From an uncultured Bacteroidaceae bacterium (GTDB lineage Bacteria; Bacteroidota; Bacteroidia; Bacteroidales; Bacteroidaceae), in NCBI GenBank assembly GCA_944320785.1, contig CALUIR010000005.1, positions 22,080 to 86,079 on the forward strand: 64,000 nt of DNA, in the 5' to 3' direction. The translations under genes and the position numbers were made by a program. Positions 45,049 through 54,128 of this stretch are shown here, piece by piece. Within the stretch, counting starts at the first letter, position 1, and each line of letters starts with the position of its first letter. The notes under the pieces were generated by a model. That model made no database searches. It worked only from the letters and a program-made list of their open reading frames with translations, and had not been told where the DNA came from.

Positions 45049-46812
45049 TCAGTTAATGGATTTGTTGAAATAGTGCGTATGCAGGAGGCGTTCGGCTTCC
45101 TCGCTGAGGGGCTTGCCGAGGCATTCTTCGTAGAGTTCCCTGATGTAAGGGTTCTCGTGCGACTTGCGCAAGGGCTTGTTGGTGTCCTCGCGGTAGAGGG
45201 CGTTGGCCCGTGCGTAGAGGATGGCGGAATTGCCGTGGTGGAGGGGCTGTCCTCCTCCGCCGATGCATCCTCCGGGGCATGCCATGATTTCGATGACGTG
45301 GTATTCGTTCCGGCCGTTCCGGATGTCCTCCAAGAGGTGGCGGGCGTTGCCCAAGCCGTGGGCGATGCCCACTTTCAGTTCAAAGCCCCCGAGGTCGATG
45401 TTGGCATGGCGCACGCCTTCCAGCCCGCGCACCTGCTCGAAGTCCACTTTCTGGAGCGTCCTGCCTGTGTAAGCCTCGTAAACGGTGCGGAGGGCGGCTT
45501 CCATTACGCCGCCCGTGGTGCCGAAGATGGTTCCCGCGCCGGTGGAGGCACCCATCGGGTTGTCGAACTCGGCATCGGGCAGGAGGGTGAAGCCGATGTT
45601 CGCCCGTTTGATGAGTCGGGCCAGTTCGCGGGTGGTGATGGAGTAGTCCACGTCGGGGATGCCGCCGGGCTTGAACTCCTCGCGGTCGCATTCATACTTT
45701 TTGGCCAGGCAGGGCATGATGGAGACCACGGTGAGTTTCTCCACAGGGATGCCTGTCTTCTTTGCCCATACATGTTTGGCGATGGAGCCGAACATCTGTT
45801 GTGGCGACCGTGCGGTGGACGGGATGTCGAGCAGGTCGGGGAACTGGTGTTCAAAGAAGTTCACCCAAGCGGGGCAACAGGACGTGAGGATGGGCAGGCG
45901 CACGGAAGTGTCGCCATTGAGGTAGCGGTGTAGGCGGTTCAGTATCTCGGCGCCTTCCTCCATGATGGTGAGGTCGGCGGCGAAGTCGGTGTCGAACACG
46001 TAGTCGAACCCCAATTCCCGCAGGGCGTAAACCATCTTGCCGGTGACGAGGGTACCGGGCGGCATGCCGAACTCCTCTCCCAGTGCGGCGCGCACGGCCG
46101 GTGCGGTCTGCACGATGACGGTCTTCTCCGGGTTGGCCAAGTCCTCCAGGAGGCGATTGGTGTGGTCGCGTTCGGTGAGCGCCCCAACTGGGCATACGGC
46201 CACGCACTGCCCGCAGTAGGTGCATTCGCTATCGGCCATCATCTTGTCGAAAGCGGGGGCTATCGTGGTGTTGAAGCCCCGGCGTATGGCACCGATGGCG
46301 CCCACGGTCTGCACGTCGTTGCATACGCTCTCGCACCGGCGGCAGAAGATGCACTTGTCCATGTTGCGGATGATGGATGATGTGGTTTCCCGCTTGCGGG
46401 CGGACAGTTCCCCGCCGTTGAAGGGCATCTCGCGGATATTGAAGCGCAGCGCTAGCGTCTGTAGCTCGCAGTTGCCGGACTTGGGGCAGGTGAGGCACTC
46501 GTTGGGATGGTCGGACAGGATGAGTTCGGCCACGATTTTCCTTGCGTTCATCACCCGGAGCGTGCTGGTATGCACTTTCATGCCTTCAGTGCAGCGGGTG
46601 GCGCATGCCGGGGCGAGGTTGCGGCGCCCTTCCACCTCGACGACGCAGATGCGGCACGAGGCGGGGTTGTTCTTCACGCAAGTGCCTTTCAGGTCGATGT
46701 GGCACAGGGTAGGGATGTCGATGCCTATCTCGCGGGCGGCTTCCAAGATGGTGCTGCCCTCCGGCACGGTGATGAAATGGTGGTCTATTTGCAGTGTTAC
46801 TTGTTTTTCCAT
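45049..46812 (-). CDS. hydA: HydA: [FeFe]-hydrogenase catalytic subunit (group A3-type)
   Basis: 587 residues from ATG 46812. N-terminal [2Fe-2S] domain (IPTLCHIDLKGTC then SCRIC), His-Cys3 [4Fe-4S] segment (HPNECLTCPKSGNC), two [4Fe-4S] ferredoxin motifs (CIFCRRCESVC; CTYCGQCVAVCPVGAL), then H-cluster motifs L1 TSCCPAWVN, L2 MPCLAKKYE and L3 MACPGGCIGGGGQP, and the C-terminal small-subunit-like region (HENPYIRELYEECLG). All H-cluster Cys are present, so it should be active. With HydB and HydC it forms an NAD(H)/ferredoxin-linked bifurcating complex; the HydEFG genes to load it lie about 7 kb away. Confidence 0.96.
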   Translation of the reverse strand: MEKQVTLQIDHHFITVPEGSTILEAAREIGIDIPTLCHIDLKGTCVKNNPASCRICVVEVEGRRNLAPACATRCTEGMKVHTSTLRVMNARKIVAELILSDHPNECLTCPKSGNCELQTLALRFNIREMPFNGGELSARKRETTSSIIRNMDKCIFCRRCESVCNDVQTVGAIGAIRRGFNTTIAPAFDKMMADSECTYCGQCVAVCPVGALTERDHTNRLLEDLANPEKTVIVQTAPAVRAALGEEFGMPPGTLVTGKMVYALRELGFDYVFDTDFAADLTIMEEGAEILNRLHRYLNGDTSVRLPILTSCCPAWVNFFEHQFPDLLDIPSTARSPQQMFGSIAKHVWAKKTGIPVEKLTVVSIMPCLAKKYECDREEFKPGGIPDVDYSITTRELARLIKRANIGFTLLPDAEFDNPMGASTGAGTIFGTTGGVMEAALRTVYEAYTGRTLQKVDFEQVRGLEGVRHANIDLGGFELKVGIAHGLGNARHLLEDIRNGRNEYHVIEIMACPGGCIGGGGQPLHHGNSAILYARANALYREDTNKPLRKSHENPYIRELYEECLGKPLSEEAERLLHTHYFNKSIN

Positions 46813-46823
46813 GGTGAACAGGT

Positions 46824-48731
46824 TTAGCAGACGGATATAGCTTTGAATTTGCAGCGCGCCATGCACATCCCGCATTTGATGCAGAGGTCGGGGTTGATGG
46901 AGTGCGGCTTGCGGATGTCGCCCGCGATGGCGTTGGCGGGGCAGTGCTTGAAGCACAGGTGGCAGCCGATGCAGAGGTCGGGGTTGATGGAGTAGGTGAG
47001 CAGTGCCTTGCATTGCTTGGCCCGGCATTTGTGGTCGCGCACGTGTTCCACGTATTCCTCGTGGAAGTTGTCGAGGGTGGACAGTACGGGGTTGGGCGAT
47101 GTTTGCCCCAGCCCGCACAGGGCGGTGTCTTTGATGACTCTTCCGAGGGTGGAAAGCGCCTCAAGGTCTTTCTCTGTGGCTTTGCCTTCGGTGATCTTGT
47201 TTAGCAGTTCCAGCAGCCGCTTGTTGCCGATGCGGCAGGGCGTGCATTTCCCGCATGATTCCTCCACGGTGAAGTCGAGGTAGAAGCGGGCCACGGACAC
47301 CATGCAGTCGTCTTCGTCCATGACAATCATCCCGCCGCTGCCCATCATGGAGCCGGCGGCCAGGAGGTTGTCGAAGTCGATGGGCGTGTCCAAGTGCTTC
47401 TCGGTGAGGCATCCGCCGGAGGGTCCTCCGGTCTGCACGGCTTTGAACTTCTTGCCGTTCTTGATGCCTCCGCCGATGTCGTAGATGACTTCGCGCAGGG
47501 TGGTCCCCATGGGTACTTCGATGAGGCCCACGTTGTTGATTTTCCCTGCCAAGGCGAATACTTTGGTGCCTTTTGACTTTTCGGTGCCGATGGAGGCGAA
47601 CCACTCAGGCCCTTTGGTGAGTATGATGGGGATGTTGGCGAATGTTTCCACGTTGTTCACGTTCGTCGGCTTGCCTAGGTAGCCGGATTCAGCAGGGAAG
47701 GGCGGTTTCAGGGTAGGTTCGCCGCGCTTGCCTTCCATGGAGTGGATGAGGGCGGTTTCTTCTCCGCACACGAAAGCGCCTGCGCCGTAGCGTATCTCAA
47801 TGTCGAAGGAAAAGTCCGTCCCGAATATCCTGTCCCCCAAGAGCCCGTAGTCGCGGGCTTGCTTGATGGCCGTCCTCAGCCGCTGGATGGCCAAGGGGTA
47901 TTCTGCCCGTATGTACACCAATCCTTTGGATGCCCCGGTGGCGTATCCGCACACGGTCATGGCTTCGACGATGGAGTGGGGGTCGCCTTCCATGATGGAG
48001 CGGTCCATGAAGGCGCCGGGGTCGCCCTCGTCGGCGTTGCATACCACGTATTTGGTGTCTGATTCCTGCTTGTGGGTGAACTCCCATTTCAGGCCGGTGG
48101 GGAATCCTCCTCCCCCTCTTCCCCGCAGGCCGGACTGCTTGACGATGCTGATGACTTCCATGGGTGTCTTGCTGAGCAGGCAGTCGGCCAAGGCCATGTA
48201 GCCGTCGCGGGCGATGTACTCTTCGATGTTTTCCGGGTCGATGGTGCCGCAGTTGCGCAGGGCGATGCGCATCTGTTTCCGGTAGAAGTCCATGTGCTTG
48301 GAGTCGCTCACGTGTTGCCCGTCCTTGGGGTCTACGTAGAGCAGGCGTTCCACTTTGTTGCCGCTGATGATATGTTTCGACACGATTTCCTCCACGTCGT
48401 CCGGTGACACTTGCGTGTAAAAAGTGTTGTCCGGGATGATTTTCACGATGGGACCTTTCTCGCAGAAGCCGAAGCAGCCTGTGGTGATGACGTCAATCTT
48501 GTCGCTGATTCCATATCTTTGGAGCAGCTTGCGGAAGTTTTCGGCGATGATATGGCTCGATGAGGCTTTGCAGCCTGTCCCGCCGCATGTCAGGACTTGT
48601 ATGCGCGGAGTGCCTGAGGCCAGCCCGCAGGTTTGTTCCTGTGCTTCCTTGTCGCTTGCCTCACGCAGGGCCAGCAGGGATTCTGCCTTTTTCTTGATTT
48701 GCTGAAGGTCGTTGAGGGATACTATTTTCAT
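46824..48731 (-). CDS. hydB: HydB: NuoF-like flavin subunit of the bifurcating hydrogenase
   Basis: 635 residues from ATG 48731 (an in-frame ATG 27 nt upstream is less likely). Domain order: thioredoxin-like [2Fe-2S] (CGGTGCKASS and TTGCFGFCEKGP, about 50-110), NuoF NADH/FMN fold (GRGGGGFPTGLKW and CNADEGDPGAFMD, about 185-230), SLBB, [4Fe-4S] motif ESCGKCTPCRIG (about 455-470), then two ferredoxin-type clusters at the C-terminus (NPDLCIGCHLCFKHCPANAI; NPDLCIKCGMCMARCKF). Binds NAD(H) and ferredoxin. First gene of hydBAC; hydA follows after 11 nt. Confidence 0.95.
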   Translation of the reverse strand: MKIVSLNDLQQIKKKAESLLALREASDKEAQEQTCGLASGTPRIQVLTCGGTGCKASSSHIIAENFRKLLQRYGISDKIDVITTGCFGFCEKGPIVKIIPDNTFYTQVSPDDVEEIVSKHIISGNKVERLLYVDPKDGQHVSDSKHMDFYRKQMRIALRNCGTIDPENIEEYIARDGYMALADCLLSKTPMEVISIVKQSGLRGRGGGGFPTGLKWEFTHKQESDTKYVVCNADEGDPGAFMDRSIMEGDPHSIVEAMTVCGYATGASKGLVYIRAEYPLAIQRLRTAIKQARDYGLLGDRIFGTDFSFDIEIRYGAGAFVCGEETALIHSMEGKRGEPTLKPPFPAESGYLGKPTNVNNVETFANIPIILTKGPEWFASIGTEKSKGTKVFALAGKINNVGLIEVPMGTTLREVIYDIGGGIKNGKKFKAVQTGGPSGGCLTEKHLDTPIDFDNLLAAGSMMGSGGMIVMDEDDCMVSVARFYLDFTVEESCGKCTPCRIGNKRLLELLNKITEGKATEKDLEALSTLGRVIKDTALCGLGQTSPNPVLSTLDNFHEEYVEHVRDHKCRAKQCKALLTYSINPDLCIGCHLCFKHCPANAIAGDIRKPHSINPDLCIKCGMCMARCKFKAISVC

Positions 48732-48755
48732 TAGGTATCGGATTAAGGTTTCAGG

Positions 48756-48785
48756 CAAAGGTAAGCAAATGCGCGGACGGGCAAA
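48756..48785 (-). promoter_or_regulatory. Promoter of hydBAC
   Basis: Minus-strand TTTG (48785-48782), 18 nt, TACCTTTG (48763-48756), 24 nt before the hydB ATG. Good overall match. Confidence 0.65.
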
Positions 48786-48867
48786 AGGGAAAAGCGCATA
48801 TAATGCGTATTTTATATTGTTTCTAAATTGCGTTCACCCGTGTGGAGACTTCTGGCCAGCCGTGCAA

Positions 48868-48966
48868 GAACTTCATCCTTAGGCTGAGGATGTGTATCCT
48901 TAAGCTAAGGATGTGTATCTTTAGCCTAAAGATGTGTATCCTTAGCCTAAAGATAAAGAATCTAGC
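48868..48966. repeat. 21-bp palindromic tandem repeat element, copy 2
   Basis: Three contiguous 21-bp units (GGATGTGTATCCTTAAGCTAA, then GGATGTGTATCTTTAGCCTAA, then AGATGTGTATCCTTAGCCTAA) between a leading GAACTTCATCCTTAGGCTGA and a closing AGATAAAGAATCTAG. It lies between the divergent hydB and LRR-protein genes (gap 48732-49177). Downstream, 48980-49080 shares CTTGGGCGGACAA and CGGAAGTCC motifs with the flank of copy 1. No gene is supported in the gap: the 82-codon frame across it is a consequence of the 21-bp periodicity. Confidence 0.82.
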
Positions 48967-49120
48967 CGCATGGATGAGGCTTCTTGGGCGGACAAGTCGG
49001 GTTTGTCTCCCGCATGGGCGGAAGTCCTCGCCGGGCAGGCCGGTGCCATCTTCCCTGCTTCCCCGCTATGCTTGTGCGGGCTTTTTTTGAAGTTTATGTG
49101 ATAAAAAGGCGCGGATTAGC

Positions 49121-49150
49121 TTGTTTATTTAATAAATGTCGCTATATTTG
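49121..49150 (+). promoter_or_regulatory. Promoter of the LRR-protein gene
   Basis: TTG at 49121-49123, 19 nt, TATATTTG at 49143-49150; ATG 27 nt later. Confidence 0.6.
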
Positions 49151-49177
49151 CTTCTGAACTTTTAAAATTGTAAGAAT

Positions 49178-51565
49178 ATGAAAAGATTGTTACTTAGCAT
49201 GCTGGCGGCGGCCGCGCTGTGCGGCCTGGATGCCCAGGAGAGCGAACCGGCGGTGTTCACTTATGGAGGGATGGAGTTCACCGTGACCGGCGAGGCGACA
49301 GCCGGGTTGAGCGATGCCAACAAATTGCCGGAAGTGGTCATACCGGAAACGGTGGAGAATGAGGGAAACACCTATACCGTGACAAGCATTTTGGAAGATG
49401 CGTTCGATTACAATGATGTGACCACCAAGGTGGTGATGCCCAACACGATTACCGAAGTGGCGTATTGCGGCATGTATGGTGCCGAGGCGGTCACGGAACT
49501 GGTGGTCTCTGAGAACCTTCGCACTTTGGGCGGCTACGCCTTCGCCTACATGGAATCCCTGCCCTCCATCGACCTGCCGGAGGGCATCACGGAGATTCCC
49601 GGTGACTGTTTCTTCATGAGCAGCGCATTGCAGGCCATCAAGCTGCCTTCCACGGTGCAGTCCATCGGCGGTGGCTGTTTCTACAAGTCCGGTCTTGCAG
49701 AGTTCACCTTTCCCGATGCGTGTGAGACGGTGGGCAGCAACGTGTTCCAAGGTTGCCCGAACTTGGCAAAGGTCACTTTTGGCCCGAACCTCCGCACGAT
49801 GGACGAAGGCACGTTCCGCGAATGCGCAGCCTTGGCCGAGGTGGACATGACCCCTGCCGCCCAACTGGAAGCTCTTCCGGATTTCTTGTTTGACCAATGC
49901 ACGGCCTTGGAAGGCACCGTCACCATTCCTGCCGGAGTGAAGAGCCTAGGCATTGGCGTGTTTGGTGCAACGAACGTTTCCGGCTTTGAACTGGCCGAAG
50001 GCAACACGGGGCTGGCTCTTGTGGACGGCATCCTGTACAGTGCCGACAAGACGCTGCTCTACGCCTTCCCGCCCAAGTCGGCCGCCACGGAAGTGACGGT
50101 GGCCGATGGTTGCGTGGGCATCAGCGGCGGCGCGTTTGACGGCGCGGCTTCGTTGGCGAAAGTGACGTTGCCGGAGACCATGCGGGCCTTCGATGACAAT
50201 GCTTTCCTGAATTGCTCATCTTTGAAGGATATGAACTTCCCCGCTTCGTTAGTCTATATGGGGTCATACGCTTTGGCAGGCAGCGGATTGGAAGAAATCG
50301 TGCTGCCCGAAGGCATGACTACGATTTACGAAGGCGTCATGGCGCAGATGCCGGCTTTGAAGAAAGTCACCATTCCGGCAGGCATCACCGTGATTGACAT
50401 GTATGCATTCCGTGAATGCGAGGCTTTGACGGATGTCTATTGCCTGGGGGCAGAACCCGCCACGCTGAACTGGTATGACGCCTGGGACCATCCTTTCTAT
50501 ATGATTAACTCGGCAGCCGTGCTGCATGTGCCGGCCGGCGCAAAGGCGGCATACGAAAGCGACTATGATTGGAGCGACTCTTTCGCCGAAATCGTGGACG
50601 ACCAGCCGGCCGTGTTCCAGCCCGAATCCTTCGACCCGGCCGACGGCACGGAGATGAAAGAGTTCAGCAAGGTGCTGATAACCTTCTCAGAAGAAGTGAC
50701 CATCGTGGAGACACAACCGGAAGCCAAGCTGTATAAAGGCGATGAACTGACGGGCACGTTGATGGAGCCGGACAGCTACTGGCTGGCAACGGAAGAGGAC
50801 GACCCCAATACTGTGGGCATCGTGGGACAGGATTATGACTCTTTCAACCAAGTCTTTGCACTGGAAGCCGGCGAGGAATATACTTTCGTCATCCCGGCAG
50901 GGACGTTCAAAAGCGCGTCCGGCGCCTTGAACCAGAAGATAGTGCTGCACTATGCAGGCTACACGCCTGTCTCGTTCACCTATGAGATGGCCACTCCCGC
51001 CGACGGCTCGGAACTGGAATCATTGGGGACAGTGGAGGTCGATTTCGGACAGGCCGTCACTTCCATCGATCCGAACCCGGATATCGTGCTTCGCAAGGGA
51101 GATGCCCAAGCTGGCGAGGTCATCACCCCTGAATGGGGCTGGAACGTCTATACGGGCAGCGATTATGTGAATGTGTTCCCGTGGGATGAATACATGGAAG
51201 GCGTGCAGCCGATAGAGTTGGAAATGGGTGCGGATTATTACTTGGTCATCCCGGCCAGCATCGTGAAGAACGCCAATGGCGATGAGAATGCCGAAATCGT
51301 CCTTCATTATGTAGGCTCCAACGACAATCGCATCGATGAGGTGGCAGATGCTTGCACAGTGTCGGCCGCCGCAGGCAACATTGAAGTCCGTTTAGGCTCC
51401 TTGGCTGGTTGCGATGTCCGTTTGTATGATGTGGCAGGACGCATGCTCCAAGCAGTGGAAGGTGCTGAGGGCAACATCGTGTTCCATACGGATGTGAAAG
51501 GCATCTTGTTTGTCAACGTCTGTGCGGAAGGGGCAATTCACACATTCAAAGTGGTGAACAAATAG
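49178..51565 (+). CDS. BspA-like leucine-rich-repeat surface protein with T9SS-type C-terminal domain
   Basis: 795 residues. Signal peptide MKRLLLSMLAAAALCGLDAQ; LRR_5 repeats of about 23-25 residues at about 45-460 (for example LVVSENLRTLGGYAFAYMES and KLPSTVQSIGGGCFYKSGLA); a closing strand YCLGAEPATLNWYDAW with VPAGAKAAYESDYDW; two Ig-like units each starting PADGTEMKEFSKVLITFS / PADGSELESLGTVEVDFG (about 485-725); and a final domain (about 735-795) with DVRLYDVAGRMLQAVEG and GILFVNVC, close to T9SS type A sorting domains. BspA-type LRR proteins commonly bind host proteins or other bacteria. Preceded by repeat copy 2 and its own promoter; followed by a bidirectional terminator. Confidence 0.87.
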   Translation: MKRLLLSMLAAAALCGLDAQESEPAVFTYGGMEFTVTGEATAGLSDANKLPEVVIPETVENEGNTYTVTSILEDAFDYNDVTTKVVMPNTITEVAYCGMYGAEAVTELVVSENLRTLGGYAFAYMESLPSIDLPEGITEIPGDCFFMSSALQAIKLPSTVQSIGGGCFYKSGLAEFTFPDACETVGSNVFQGCPNLAKVTFGPNLRTMDEGTFRECAALAEVDMTPAAQLEALPDFLFDQCTALEGTVTIPAGVKSLGIGVFGATNVSGFELAEGNTGLALVDGILYSADKTLLYAFPPKSAATEVTVADGCVGISGGAFDGAASLAKVTLPETMRAFDDNAFLNCSSLKDMNFPASLVYMGSYALAGSGLEEIVLPEGMTTIYEGVMAQMPALKKVTIPAGITVIDMYAFRECEALTDVYCLGAEPATLNWYDAWDHPFYMINSAAVLHVPAGAKAAYESDYDWSDSFAEIVDDQPAVFQPESFDPADGTEMKEFSKVLITFSEEVTIVETQPEAKLYKGDELTGTLMEPDSYWLATEEDDPNTVGIVGQDYDSFNQVFALEAGEEYTFVIPAGTFKSASGALNQKIVLHYAGYTPVSFTYEMATPADGSELESLGTVEVDFGQAVTSIDPNPDIVLRKGDAQAGEVITPEWGWNVYTGSDYVNVFPWDEYMEGVQPIELEMGADYYLVIPASIVKNANGDENAEIVLHYVGSNDNRIDEVADACTVSAAAGNIEVRLGSLAGCDVRLYDVAGRMLQAVEGAEGNIVFHTDVKGILFVNVCAEGAIHTFKVVNK

Positions 51566-51590
51566 TCCTGGATTAGCACTTCCGTTATAA

Positions 51591-51624
51591 AAAAGCCCGG
51601 CTTCTTATGAGAGGCCGGGCTTTT
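51591..51624. terminator. Bidirectional intrinsic terminator
   Basis: An 11-bp perfect stem (AAAAGCCCGGC / GCCGGGCTTTT) with a 12-nt loop, ending in T-runs on both strands, between the convergent LRR-protein and rpiB genes. Confidence 0.9.
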
Positions 51625-51640
51625 CTATTGAATATGCAGG

Positions 51641-52078
51641 CTATTGCTTTATCGGAATCTTGTCAATGCGTTTCTGGTGGCGTCCGCCTTCGAATGCGGT
51701 GTTGAAGAATTCCTCCAAGATGGCGGCAGCCGTTGCTTCCGTGATGAACCTTCCGGGCATGACCAACACGTTGGCGTTGTTATGCTGTCTCGCCAGATGG
51801 GCAATTTCAGGTGTCCAGCAAAGTGCGGCGCGTATGCCTTGGTGCTTGTTCAGCGTCATGTTGATGCCGTTCCCGCTTCCGCAGATGGCGATTCCTGGAT
51901 GGCATTCCCCGTTTTCCACGGCATTAGCCAAAGGATGTGCGTAGTCCGGGTAGTCCACGCTCTCCATGGAGTGGGTGCCGAAATCTTTGTATGCCCATCC
52001 TTTCTTGTCCAGCCAGCTTTTGACGAATGTCATCAATGTGAAGCCAGCGTGGTCGCATGCCAATCCTATCGTATTCAT
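51641..52078 (-). CDS. rpiB: Ribose-5-phosphate isomerase B
   Basis: 145 residues; interconverts ribose-5-P and ribulose-5-P in the non-oxidative pentose phosphate pathway. Family features: N-terminal GLACDHAGFTL (Asp9, His10), catalytic Cys in GIAICGSGNGINM (about 64-76), and HNNANVLVMPGR (about 99-110). The ATG overlaps the transketolase stop by 4 bp, so the two pentose-phosphate enzymes are coupled. Confidence 0.95.
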   Translation of the reverse strand: MNTIGLACDHAGFTLMTFVKSWLDKKGWAYKDFGTHSMESVDYPDYAHPLANAVENGECHPGIAICGSGNGINMTLNKHQGIRAALCWTPEIAHLARQHNNANVLVMPGRFITEATAAAILEEFFNTAFEGGRHQKRIDKIPIKQ

Positions 52079-54093
52079 GCCAACATCGTTTTGACTTCTT
52101 TGTAAACGTTTTCGGCCGTGAAGCCTAATTTCTCATCCAGCACTTTGTAGGGGGCGGAATACCCGAACGATTTCATGCCGTACACTTTTCCTTTGGCGCC
52201 GACCAAGCCTTCCAAGGTGACAGGAAGTCCGGCTGTCAGGCCGAATACTTTGGCATCTGCCGGAATGACGGATTCTTGGTATTCTTTGCTTTGGCTACGG
52301 AACAAACCTTCTGAAGGTGCAGATACGATGCGCACTTTGATATTGTCTTTGCGCAGTAGTTCGGCACCTGCTATCAAGGTGGATACTTCAGAGCCGGAGG
52401 CCACAAGGATGACATCAGGATTTGCATCTGAACCGGCCACGATGTATGCGCCTTTCTCCATGGCATTATAGTCGTTGCCCTCTGGTAGGTTCTTTATGTT
52501 CTGGCGTGAAAGGATTAAGGCTGTCGGCGTATGCGTGTTTTCCATGGCCAGCTGCCATGCAACGGTCGTTTCTTCAGCATCAGCCGGGCGGAGTACCAGC
52601 ATGGAATTATGGCCTTTGTGGTTCTTCAGTTTTTCCATTAAGCGGATTTGCGCTTCTTGTTCTACGGGTTCATGGGTAGGCCCGTCTTCGCCGACGCGGA
52701 ATGCATCGTGGCTCCAGATGAACTTGACAGGTTGTTCCATTAAGCAGGCCATGCGCACGGCGGGTTTCATGTAATCGGAGAACACGAAGAAGGTGGCGCA
52801 TGCCGGGATGACACCTCCATGCAGAGACATGCCGATGCAGATGCAGGCCATGGTCAGTTCGGAAACGCCGGCTTGCAGGAAAGCACCGCTGAAGTCGCTT
52901 TTCGTGAAAGCGTGCGTTTTCTTGAGGAATCCGTCTGTTTTGTCAGAGTTGGAGAGGTCTGCTGATGCCACGATCATGTTTTCCACCTGTGTTGCCAATG
53001 CACTTAAAACGGTGGCTGAAGCACCTCTTGTGGCACTGTCAGGTTTTTGTTGGATGGCGTCCCACTCCACTTTGGGGGCTTCGCCTAAGAAGGATGACTC
53101 TAATTTAGCGGCTAATTCAGGATTTTCTTTTGCCCATTGGGCTTGCGCTTCTTTCTTTTGGGTAACTATTCCTTTCAGTTCAGTGGCACGTTTGGCATAC
53201 AGTTCTCTCACTTCCGGGAATATCTGGAATGGCTCTGCAGGGTCTCCTCCGAGATGTTTGATGGTTGCTTCGTAGGATGCGCCGCTTGCGCTTAGGGGTT
53301 GTCCGTGAGTAGAGCATTTGCGCTCAAAGTTCTCTCCGCTTTCTGTGATGGCACCTTTCCCCATGATGGTTTTCCCGATAATGAGGGTTGGGCGTTCTTT
53401 TTCCGCTTTTGCTTCGTTTAATGCTTGGCGTATTTGCTCCACGTCGTTTCCGTTGATGGTGATCACTTTCCAGTTCCAAGCTTCATATTTTTTTGCCACG
53501 TCTTCACTTGTCACGGCATTGGTTGCAGTGGAAAGTTGGATGTCGTTGGAGTCGTAGAACATGATTAAGTTGTCCAATCCCAAGTGTCCGGCAAGCCGCC
53601 CGGTGCCTTGTGAGATTTCTTCTTGAACGCCTCCGTCAGAGATGAAAGCATAGATGGTATGGTTCATGACATTCCCGAAACGGGCTTTGAGGAATTTGGC
53701 TGCGATGGCAGCCCCTACAGCGTATGCATGCCCCTGTCCCAATGGACCGGAAGTGTTTTCTATGCCTCTTTCAACATTCACTTCAGGGTGTCCTGGCGTG
53801 GGACTGTCCCATTGGCGGAATTCTTTCAGTTCTTCCATGGTGAACTTACCAGTGAGTGCTAATGTTGAGTATAACATAGGAGACATGTGTCCTGGGTCGA
53901 GGAAAAAGCGGTCGCGCGCAATCCATGCCGGATTCTCAGGGTCGTATTCCAAAAACTCGGAGTAAAGCACGTTTATAAAGTCGGCACCACCCATCGCGCC
54001 TCCCGGATGTCCGGATTTGGCTTTTTCTACCATAGAAGCTGCCAAGATGCGTATGTTGTCGGCAGCGCGGTTCATCACTTTATTTTCGTTCAT
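52075..54093 (-). CDS. tkt: Transketolase
   Basis: Thiamine-diphosphate enzyme moving two-carbon units between sugar phosphates. 672 residues from ATG 54093 (longer in-frame ATG at 54123 overlaps the -7 box). Seen: KSGHPGGAMGGADF (about 24-37), SGPLGQGHAYAVGAA, the TPP motif region FISDGGVQEEISQGTG (about 145-160), and in the pyrimidine domain FSGAFLQAGVSELTM with the catalytic Glu. The C-terminal domain is complete. First gene of tkt-rpiB. Confidence 0.95.
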   Translation of the reverse strand: MNENKVMNRAADNIRILAASMVEKAKSGHPGGAMGGADFINVLYSEFLEYDPENPAWIARDRFFLDPGHMSPMLYSTLALTGKFTMEELKEFRQWDSPTPGHPEVNVERGIENTSGPLGQGHAYAVGAAIAAKFLKARFGNVMNHTIYAFISDGGVQEEISQGTGRLAGHLGLDNLIMFYDSNDIQLSTATNAVTSEDVAKKYEAWNWKVITINGNDVEQIRQALNEAKAEKERPTLIIGKTIMGKGAITESGENFERKCSTHGQPLSASGASYEATIKHLGGDPAEPFQIFPEVRELYAKRATELKGIVTQKKEAQAQWAKENPELAAKLESSFLGEAPKVEWDAIQQKPDSATRGASATVLSALATQVENMIVASADLSNSDKTDGFLKKTHAFTKSDFSGAFLQAGVSELTMACICIGMSLHGGVIPACATFFVFSDYMKPAVRMACLMEQPVKFIWSHDAFRVGEDGPTHEPVEQEAQIRLMEKLKNHKGHNSMLVLRPADAEETTVAWQLAMENTHTPTALILSRQNIKNLPEGNDYNAMEKGAYIVAGSDANPDVILVASGSEVSTLIAGAELLRKDNIKVRIVSAPSEGLFRSQSKEYQESVIPADAKVFGLTAGLPVTLEGLVGAKGKVYGMKSFGYSAPYKVLDEKLGFTAENVYKEVKTMLA

Positions 54094-54120
54094 GTTTGAA
54101 AAAGATTTATGGTTTTCGGG

Positions 54121-54128
54121 CAAAGATA
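54121..54128 (-). promoter_or_regulatory. -7 element for tkt-rpiB
   Basis: Minus-strand TATCTTTG 27 nt upstream of the tkt ATG; no good -33 box. The stretch 54129-54324 up to kbl contains a T10 run and no gene. Confidence 0.5.
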
